The notes beneath the pieces were generated by a model, which saw only the letters and a program-made list of their open reading frames with translations, did no database searches and was not told the DNA's origin. From positions 1 through 14,204 of the forward strand of contig CAIJKT010000609.1 in the NCBI GenBank assembly GCA_903821255.1: a stretch of DNA of 14,204 bases, in the 5' to 3' direction. The translations under genes were made by a program, and so were the position numbers. Shown one piece after another: positions 7,242 through 13,184 of the stretch (the first letter of the stretch is position 1; each line of letters opens with the position of its first letter). This DNA is from an uncultured Lentisphaeria bacterium (lineage in GTDB: Bacteria > Verrucomicrobiota > Lentisphaeria > Victivallales > Victivallaceae).

Positions 7242-8528
7242 ATGAAACTTTTCAACCTTTCCGGACAGGCATTAAAGAGTGTTTTCCAGGGTAATGTCCT
7301 GATGCTCGGGCTGGTAAGCTTTTTTACTGATTTTTCCAGCGAAATGATCTATCCGCTGCTGCCGCTGTTTTTCTCCGGGCTCGTTTCCTCCGGAATGGTT
7401 GCGGTGTATATCGGGCTGATGGACGGCATCGCGGAAACTGTTGCCAGCGTGCTGAAGATTTATTCCGGCAGAATCAGCGATGCGGTCGGCAAACGCAAAC
7501 CGCTGGTGTTTCTGGGGTACGGTATTTCCACTTTCGCCAGGCCGGTGCTGGCGGTCTGCACAGCCGGATGGCATGTGATTCTGCTGCGCTTCGTTGACCG
7601 CATCGGCAAAGGCATCCGGACCGCGCCGCGCGATGCGCTGATCAGTGAATCGGTCTATCCCGAAGTCCGCGGACTGGCGTTCAGCTTTCACCGTTCAATG
7701 GATCATGCCGGAGCAGTTTTGGGACCGGTGACCGCCGGCGTTTTCCTCTACCTCCTGCTGGGCGGGAATGAATTATGGAGCCGGTTCTCAGCGACGGCTG
7801 ATCAGGGGGAAATGCATGCCCTGCGCTGGCTGTTTGCGTTTGCCCTTATTCCGGGAATCGCCGCAGTCTGGATCATAACCAGTAAAATCAAAGAAAGCCG
7901 CGGACAATCCGGCGCCGAAGCGGATAAAACGGAGAATCATAATGCCGCGCCGCTGCCGGGCAGATTCTATGTCTTTCTCGCGGCCGTAACGCTGTTTGCA
8001 CTGGGCAACAGTTCCGACCTGTTTCTGCTCTATTACGCCCAGACTCAATTCAACCTCGGTCCGGGCTACCTGATTCTGTTCTGGACGGTGCTGCACCTGT
8101 CAAAAATCTGCTTCAGCATGCCGGGCGGCTGGCTTTCCGACCGCCTGGGCAGGCAGTTCACAATCACCTGCGGCTGGATCATCTATATGGCGGTTTACTG
8201 CGCGTTTCCTTTCGCCGCGGAGCTGTGGATGATCTGGCTGCTGATTATCGCTTACGGCTTCTTCTACGGCATGACCGAAGGTTCGGAAAAAGCCCTGGTC
8301 GCCGACTTCGTGCCCGCTGACTGCCGGGGCCGGGCCTACGGGCTCTATCATGGTTTCGTCGGGCTTGGCGCACTGCCGGCAAGCCTGGTTTTCGGCGTAC
8401 TGTGGTCAGTTGCCGGTCCGAAAACCTCATTCATCCTTGGCGCAATCTTTGCCGCCGCCGCAGTCGCGGTCATCACCGCCCTCTTCATGACCGCCGCGAA
8501 AAAACAAACCCGGGTTCAGTCATCATAA
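7242..8528 (+). CDS. Major facilitator superfamily transporter
   Basis: A 428-residue protein with about 12 hydrophobic segments arranged in two halves around a polar central loop (about 214-240). The MFS motif A appears in both halves: GRISDAVGKRK (76-86) and GGWLSDRLGRQ (295-305). DRIGKGIRTAPRDALIS (119-135) is highly characteristic of one bacterial MFS subgroup and is followed by HRSMDHAGAVLGP. The substrate cannot be told; drug or metabolite efflux is usual for such proteins. TAAGG lies before the ATG and the gene starts 14 bp after the TSUP stop, so the two are surely co-transcribed. The stop codon lies one base from that of the convergent esterase gene. Confidence 0.9.
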   Translation: MKLFNLSGQALKSVFQGNVLMLGLVSFFTDFSSEMIYPLLPLFFSGLVSSGMVAVYIGLMDGIAETVASVLKIYSGRISDAVGKRKPLVFLGYGISTFARPVLAVCTAGWHVILLRFVDRIGKGIRTAPRDALISESVYPEVRGLAFSFHRSMDHAGAVLGPVTAGVFLYLLLGGNELWSRFSATADQGEMHALRWLFAFALIPGIAAVWIITSKIKESRGQSGAEADKTENHNAAPLPGRFYVFLAAVTLFALGNSSDLFLLYYAQTQFNLGPGYLILFWTVLHLSKICFSMPGGWLSDRLGRQFTITCGWIIYMAVYCAFPFAAELWMIWLLIIAYGFFYGMTEGSEKALVADFVPADCRGRAYGLYHGFVGLGALPASLVFGVLWSVAGPKTSFILGAIFAAAAVAVITALFMTAAKKQTRVQSS

Positions 8529-8529
8529 C

Positions 8530-9264
8530 TCATTTCTTCAAATAACCGGACAGCGGCGTGCCGGAGGCGGATAAATCCTTGACAATCAGTTCGGCTATGG
8601 CAACCGCCCCTTTTTCACAAAAATGAGTGCGGTCTTTGGGCGAACAGAACAGCGGCGCAACTCCTTCACTGCCAAGTTCCTGCATCAACGTTCCGCTGGA
8701 GCTGTAAAGATCAATGCAGACGACGTCTTTTTCTTTGGCGACATTTTTCATCGCATCAACATACGGCTGCAATTCGGCGGTTATTATGCCTTTATTAAAA
8801 GACCCGCGATGCATCGGAGCAATCAGTATCGGCGTCGCCTTCGCCGAGCGGACATCGTCAACATACTTCCGGAGAAATTCCGTGTAATTAGTCGCGGCAT
8901 CGGTGGATTCCGGTTTGTCTTTGGCGTGAGAATCATTATGGCCGAATTGAATCAGCACATAATCTCCGGGCTTCACCAGTTTCAACGTTTTATCCCAATC
9001 TCCCTGCTGAATAAATGTCTTGGTGCTGCGTCCGCTGATGGCCTTGTTGATTACTTTCACATCATCGTTGAAAAATTTCGGGATGACCTGTCCCCATCCC
9101 CGGATTACCAGTTCCGGTTTGTAATCCGCCACGGTGGAGTCGCCGACAAGAATGACATTGATTTTAGTTTTCTGGTTCATGGAATTTTCCGTCTGGGCTG
9201 ATAACGGTTGAGTTTGTGTAAGACTGACGGTCAAAGCTGCTGCTGCAAATATTCTTTTTATCAT
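8530..9264 (-). CDS. Exported rhamnogalacturonan acetylesterase (SGNH hydrolase, CE12-like)
   Basis: This enzyme removes acetyl groups from the rhamnogalacturonan backbone of pectin or a related polymer, making it accessible to lyases and hydrolases. The 244 residues begin with a signal peptide (about 1-23, ending PLSA before Q24), so the enzyme acts in the periplasm or outside. The SGNH blocks are visible: GDST with nucleophile S43, block II Gly in ISGRST (76-81), block III N110 in FGHND, and the DRTH pair D211/H214. AAAAGGA stands five bases before the ATG. An internal ATG (residue 29) would remove the signal peptide and is less likely. The gene appears monocistronic, convergent with the MFS gene, with no clear terminator between the two. 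Confidence 0.88.
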   Translation of the reverse strand: MIKRIFAAAALTVSLTQTQPLSAQTENSMNQKTKINVILVGDSTVADYKPELVIRGWGQVIPKFFNDDVKVINKAISGRSTKTFIQQGDWDKTLKLVKPGDYVLIQFGHNDSHAKDKPESTDAATNYTEFLRKYVDDVRSAKATPILIAPMHRGSFNKGIITAELQPYVDAMKNVAKEKDVVCIDLYSSSGTLMQELGSEGVAPLFCSPKDRTHFCEKGAVAIAELIVKDLSASGTPLSGYLKK

Positions 9265-9375
9265 TTTAATCCTTTTCTTTATTCAGAAATATTGATGTTT
9301 ATTTAATTATTTCAAGTTTCAAAACCAACGTTTAAACATTTTAGCAACCGCGTCAAAAACCGGTTTAACCACAGA

Positions 9376-9573
9376 CTACAGCGTCACAGAGAGAACATTG
9401 TCTTTAAAAAACTTATTTCCCGGCAACTGCCAGCCTGACGTGATCCAACGGTCCCGCAGCAATATAAACGTCCTGCCCGAACGCAAGCCCCCGAACAAGA
9501 GCAGATTCCTGACCATGCCCCCGATCAGTTTCAGCGCCGACCGCTGATCGTCCGTAAATTTAAATCCTGTCAT
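9376..9573 (-). pseudogene. N-terminal fragment resembling phage terminase large subunit
   Basis: A 65-residue ORF. Residues 5-43 resemble the start of terminase large subunits: FTDDQRSALKLI, then LLLFGGLRSGRTFILLR (25-41), a Walker A-like loop of the GGxRSGKT type in which the usual Lys is Arg. The rest of the ATPase and all of the nuclease domain are missing. The last 20 or so residues do not look like the family, and the ORF ends in a CTCTGTG-rich element. The 5' end is intact: AAAGGAT is well placed before the ATG and a good promoter lies upstream. It is most simply a truncated phage remnant; a functional small protein is possible but unproven. Confidence 0.5.
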
Positions 9574-9634
9574 AAATCGAAATCCTTTTTAACCATAAAA
9601 AACAAAATGGTAACATTAAGAAATTTAACAATCA

Positions 9635-9661
9635 ATTATCTATATATAGTAAATTTGTCAA
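9635..9661 (-). promoter_or_regulatory. Candidate promoter of the terminase-like fragment
   Basis: On the minus strand a perfect TTGACA (9656-9661) is followed after 15 bases by GATAAT (9635-9640), five of six to consensus. The fragment's ATG lies about 60 bases downstream. The 15-base spacing is short but within the known range. Confidence 0.4.
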
Positions 9662-9842
9662 CCAGAACGGTGACAATAAGTTCAAATAAAGCTGAAAAAC
9701 CAGGAATGATTTTACAATTTTGATGACCGGCATCTCAAAGTGTGAAACACGCGCCGCCTGCTGCATTTACCGGAAAGGCATCAAATCGCGCTGTCGTTCT
9801 CTGTTTTTATCCGTAAAATCAGGGAATTGTTCAGTATTGCGC

Positions 9843-9870
9843 TTGAAACCGGCTCTGAATATTCTATCAT
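9843..9870 (+). promoter_or_regulatory. Candidate promoter of the Ser/Thr kinase gene
   Basis: TTGAAA (9843-9848), a 16-base spacer and TATCAT (9865-9870) lie 35 bases before the kinase ATG. The 332-bp stretch 9574-9905 otherwise holds the opposing promoter at 9635-9661 and no recognisable gene or RNA. Confidence 0.4.
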
Positions 9871-9905
9871 ATAGTAATTGTTCGCCTGTTAATTAAGGAA
9901 CGAAT

Positions 9906-11294
9906 ATGGATTTTGAAATAATTTTTAATTGCCCGGAATGCGGGGCGGAAGTATCCGCGCAGTCCAATACCGCCGGCCAGACGCTGCAGTGCGGCGCCTG
10001 TTTCAAAGAAATCACAATCCCGATTCCGGGACTTGAGGAAGGGCTGGAGATCGGCGACTTTGTGCTCCGGAGCAAGCTCGGCAGCGGCGGAATGGGAGAA
10101 GTCTGGCTGGCAACCCAGATTTCCATGCGGCGGCTGGTCGCGCTGAAAATACTGCTGCCGAAATTTGCCGACAACAAACGCTTTGTCAACCGTTTTCTGA
10201 CCGAGGCCGCCATGGCCGGTCAGCTCAGCCATCCGAATATCATCACGGCTTATTCCGCCGGCCAGGTCGGCAACTATTATTATCTGGCCACCTCATATAT
10301 TGACGGGATGGAAGTCGCCACCAAGCTGAAACTGGACACAAAACTGACTGAACGCGAAGCGCTGAAAATTACACGGGATATCGCCTTTGCGCTGAAATAT
10401 GCCTGGAACGAGCACCGGATGCTGCACCGGGACGTGAAGCCGGGGAATTTCATGCTGGACCGCAAAGGTTTTGCCCGGCTGATGGATATGGGGATTTCCA
10501 AGATATTGAAAGACGACCCGGAAGAAACCTCCGTGAATATCGTTATGGGAACTCCTGACTATATCAGTCCGGAACAGGCCAAGGCGGAAAGGAATATTGA
10601 TTTCAGATCCGATATTTATTCGCTGGGGGCCTCGCTTTACCACATGGTGACCGGGGGGCCGCCCTTCAAGGCGGATACCGCCGGAAAAGTTTTGCAGATG
10701 CATGTCAGAACCCCGTTGACCCCGCCGGAAAACATAAATCCGGCGCTGTCCAAAGAATGTTCCGCGCTGATTCAGATGATGATGGCGAAAGACCCCAATG
10801 ACCGCCAGTCAAGCTGGGATTACGTGATTGACGATCTTGAAGCTGTGCTGGCCGGGCGGATGCCGGGCAGGAAAACTCTCGGGTTATTCGGGAAGACTAA
10901 AAAGTCAGGCGCCTCGACATCCCGGGCGGATGATGTGATCTCCCTGAAAGGCAGATCCGCATCCTCCAATAAAAAAGGCGGCGATGATACCGGCGCCACT
11001 ACTGACGTGACAGTCGCCCTGGATTCCAATGTCACCATGAAAATGGACGCGGTCGCGGATGACAAATCCGAACCGGCCGCGGCGCCGGCCCCAAATGCTC
11101 AGAACCATACGGGGCAGACAGCTCCGGCAAACAAGCCGCCGCCACCGCCGCCGAGAGTCAGAACGGTACCTCCTAAAATCGCCGATTATAACAAAAAGTC
11201 TTTGAAAAAATTGAACCTGCTGATTCTGGCGGGAATAATCTCTGTCATCGTTCTGGTGATAATCGTCATCATTGTCTATCACGTCAAAAAATGA
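9906..11294 (+). CDS. Zinc-ribbon Ser/Thr protein kinase, C-terminal membrane anchor
   Basis: A Hanks-type kinase of 462 residues. A zinc ribbon comes first (C9, C12, C29, C32). The kinase domain (about 52-315) has the glycine loop GSGGMG (59-64), K81 as the ATP-binding lysine, E100 in helix C, HRDVKPGN (174-181) with catalytic D176, DMG (194-196) in place of DFG, and SPE (221-223) in place of APE. All catalytic residues are present, so it should be active. A low-complexity Ala/Pro/Asp linker (about 330-430) with a run of prolines (411-416) leads to one membrane helix (about 437-458) and a five-residue tail. The kinase therefore faces the cytoplasm and has no external sensor such as PASTA. 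AAGGA precedes the ATG. No phosphatase, FHA or substrate gene is adjacent; the target is unknown. Confidence 0.93.
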   Translation: MDFEIIFNCPECGAEVSAQSNTAGQTLQCGACFKEITIPIPGLEEGLEIGDFVLRSKLGSGGMGEVWLATQISMRRLVALKILLPKFADNKRFVNRFLTEAAMAGQLSHPNIITAYSAGQVGNYYYLATSYIDGMEVATKLKLDTKLTEREALKITRDIAFALKYAWNEHRMLHRDVKPGNFMLDRKGFARLMDMGISKILKDDPEETSVNIVMGTPDYISPEQAKAERNIDFRSDIYSLGASLYHMVTGGPPFKADTAGKVLQMHVRTPLTPPENINPALSKECSALIQMMMAKDPNDRQSSWDYVIDDLEAVLAGRMPGRKTLGLFGKTKKSGASTSRADDVISLKGRSASSNKKGGDDTGATTDVTVALDSNVTMKMDAVADDKSEPAAAPAPNAQNHTGQTAPANKPPPPPPRVRTVPPKIADYNKKSLKKLNLLILAGIISVIVLVIIVIIVYHVKK

Positions 11295-11300
11295 TAAAAT

Positions 11301-11321
11301 CCGCGGCGGTTTCACCCGCGG
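11301..11321. other. GC-rich inverted repeat between convergent genes
   Basis: CCGCGG at 11301-11306 and again at 11316-11321 can pair around a 9-base loop just after the kinase stop codon. No T run follows on either strand. It may weakly terminate both converging transcripts, but this is doubtful. Confidence 0.25.
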
Positions 11322-11345
11322 CGGAAGTGTGCCTGCCGGAGCGCT

Positions 11346-12311
11346 TTACTTCAGCATCTCCATCATGAATTTGAATATCCGGTCATTGTTGCCGGGCAGT
11401 CCTTCATGTCCGAAATCGGGATAAATCACCACGTCTTTCGGCGAGGTTATTTTATTGTATGCGGCAAACTGGCTTGACGGCGGACAGACGTTATCCATCA
11501 GGCCGGTGACCATCATAATCCTGCCGCGGATCCGCTTCGCGATATTCTGCACATCAATATAGCCCAGGCGGCGGAAAACTTCATCTTCGCGGGAATGAGT
11601 CGGATCAAACCAGCGGAAATACTCCCGCAGCTCGGCATAGGCGTTTATGTCCAGGTCCATGTCCCAGATGCGCTTATAGTCGCACAGAAACGGGAACACC
11701 GGCGCGGCGCGGCTGATGCGCGGTTCCAGCGCGGCGCAGGCCAGCGTCAGTCCGCCGCCCTGGGAGCCGCCCATTGCCGCAACTCTAGTCGCATCCTCTT
11801 CCGGCATTTGCATGACCAGGCCGGCAAGCTGGGCGCAGTCCAGAGATATCTGACGGAAGAGCATTTTCTCCGGTCCGGAATCGAGCCCGCGGATGATTTG
11901 GCCCTTGAAAGTGTTGCCGATAACTCCGCCGACGTCTTCCGAATTTCCGGCCTGGCCGCGGCAGTCCAGCGCGGCCACGGTAAATCCGGCGGCCACATAC
12001 GGCAGCTTGTCGCACCAGTCTCCGGAATTGCCGCTGTAGCCGTGAAACATGACAATGGCCGGATGTTTTTTCCTGAGCGGTTTCGGGCGGAGCAGTTTGG
12101 CGAAGACCCGGGCGCCGCCGATGCCGGTGAAATACATGTCGTAGCATTCGGCGTAAGGGGCCTGAAAGTCGGACGGAAGCAGTTCCACTTCCGGATCAAT
12201 GGCTTTCATTTCCGCAATCGAGCTGTCCCAGAATTTATCGATGTCTTTGGGGCACGGACTGCTGCCTTTGTAGGAACGCAGTTTATCCAGCGGCATGTCA
12301 ACTAGTGGCAT
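11346..12311 (-). CDS. Acetyl esterase of the CE7 / AXE1 family
   Basis: CE7 enzymes (acetyl xylan esterase / cephalosporin-C deacetylase) remove acetyl groups from xylo-oligosaccharides and other small acetylated substrates. The 321 residues match the family length. The alpha/beta-hydrolase fold has the oxyanion segment MFHGYSGNSGDW (88-99), the RGQ motif (118-120) typical of CE7, nucleophile S183 in GGSQGGG, and D273 (GLMDN) and H302 (FGHEG) completing the triad. No signal peptide is seen, so it is cytoplasmic and would act on imported oligomers, complementing the exported CE12 enzyme. A strong AAGGAGA lies ahead of the ATG. It follows tsaC by 47 bp on the same strand, so the two may share a transcript. 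Confidence 0.9.
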   Translation of the reverse strand: MPLVDMPLDKLRSYKGSSPCPKDIDKFWDSSIAEMKAIDPEVELLPSDFQAPYAECYDMYFTGIGGARVFAKLLRPKPLRKKHPAIVMFHGYSGNSGDWCDKLPYVAAGFTVAALDCRGQAGNSEDVGGVIGNTFKGQIIRGLDSGPEKMLFRQISLDCAQLAGLVMQMPEEDATRVAAMGGSQGGGLTLACAALEPRISRAAPVFPFLCDYKRIWDMDLDINAYAELREYFRWFDPTHSREDEVFRRLGYIDVQNIAKRIRGRIMMVTGLMDNVCPPSSQFAAYNKITSPKDVVIYPDFGHEGLPGNNDRIFKFMMEMLK

Positions 12312-12358
12312 AACAATGTCTCCTTAGTTATTTTTCCCGGAGTTGTCCGGGCTATTTT

Positions 12359-12970
12359 TTATTTTAAGACCTGTCTGATTTCCGATTCCGATACCGGCCC
12401 CTGCCGGATTATGCGCAACTCACTTCCGGACACATCAATGACCGTCGATGCCTGGCGGTCCGGCGGAATGGCCCCCCCGTCAACTATTATATCCGGAGTT
12501 CCGTTCAAATCCTTAACCGCATCCTGCACGTTCAGGGCGTTCGGCGTTCCCGACAGGTTGGCGCTGGTCGAAGCCAGCGGAAACTTGATGCGGTGAAGCA
12601 GGGCCAGGATGAACGGATGGTCCGGAATCCGGAATCCGGTTTTGCCGCCTTGTGCGTCAGCGGTTATGATCGTGACCGGGCCGGGACAGAATTTCTCCGT
12701 CAGCAGCGCGGCATCACGGTTCAAATTCACCCCATGCGCTTCGAGCATGGCGATGCCGTCGGCGAACATTGCCAGCGGTTTGCCGCGGTCGCGCTCTTTC
12801 AGCCGGTAGATTTTCTCGATTCCGGCGGCATCGTCCCGGCGGCAGACCAGGCCGTAGACCGTTTCCGTGGGCACAACCAGCACCGCGCCCGGCGTCTGAA
12901 GCTGCTTCGCGCAGGCCAGAGCAATCGCTTCGATGTTGTCGTCATCCAGTTTGTATGTATTCATCGCCAT
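12359..12970 (-). CDS. tsaC: Threonylcarbamoyl-AMP synthase (Sua5/YrdC/YwlC family)
   Basis: It makes threonylcarbamoyl-AMP from threonine, bicarbonate and ATP, the first step of t6A modification at position 37 of ANN-decoding tRNAs. The 203 residues fit the short TsaC form; the extra Sua5 domain is absent. Diagnostic segments are PTETVYGL (34-41), KERDRGKPL (58-66), CPGPVT (95-100), STSANLSG (134-141) and STVID (175-179). The start could be M1 or M3 (12970 or 12964), and no Shine-Dalgarno is visible before either. The upstream region contains the repeat copies at 13070-13165. A generic YciO-type paralogue is possible, but the motifs favour TsaC. Confidence 0.9.
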   Translation of the reverse strand: MAMNTYKLDDDNIEAIALACAKQLQTPGAVLVVPTETVYGLVCRRDDAAGIEKIYRLKERDRGKPLAMFADGIAMLEAHGVNLNRDAALLTEKFCPGPVTIITADAQGGKTGFRIPDHPFILALLHRIKFPLASTSANLSGTPNALNVQDAVKDLNGTPDIIVDGGAIPPDRQASTVIDVSGSELRIIRQGPVSESEIRQVLK

Positions 12971-12977
12971 TTTTAAT

Positions 12978-13184
12978 TTAATAGTTCAAGAATCCGTTAA
13001 TGTAGCATTTCTTTATCCCCGGCAACACACGAAAACTAAAAAAATGCAATTTTTTTATCTTCCCGCCCGATTCCGAGATTTTGGAGTGTCGTTGAGTGGA
13101 GTGCTTGTCGGACGGGGAGGACTTGTCAGACTGGAATTCCGAGATTTTGGAGTGTCGTTGAACATGTGGTGTATCATTTCTCAC
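12978..13184 (-). pseudogene. Repeat-derived ORF beyond the HTH protein stop
   Basis: A 68-codon reading frame that begins with GTG overlapping the TGA of the larger ORF (13181-13183), in a different frame. Its first half (about 8-42) repeats the QSDKS, PSDKHS and QRHSKISES pattern found as QSDKSTQSDKHS and QEHSKVSEY in the larger protein. The end (43-68) is Lys/Phe-rich and unrelated. It is best read as a displaced C-terminal segment after a frameshift, or as non-coding repeat DNA that happens to be open. No ribosome binding site was found. An independent gene is unlikely. Confidence 0.3.
13070..13165. repeat. Two diverged copies of the ATTCCGAGA repeat outside the HTH ORF
   Basis: Cores begin at 13070 and 13136, 66 bp apart. 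Across about 95 bases this pair matches the pair at 13321-13415 at roughly 84 percent by eye, including the linker with GTGCTTGTCGGAC and GGACTTGTC. It lies in the region between the HTH ORF stop and tsaC. Confidence 0.75.

Noticed and set aside
9265..9375. Promoter of the CE12 esterase gene
   Set aside because: Several TTGAAA-like boxes exist in this AT-rich stretch, but none has a convincing -10 at proper spacing, so no site is annotated. The palindromes AAACCGGTTT and GTTTAAAC were noted without further support.
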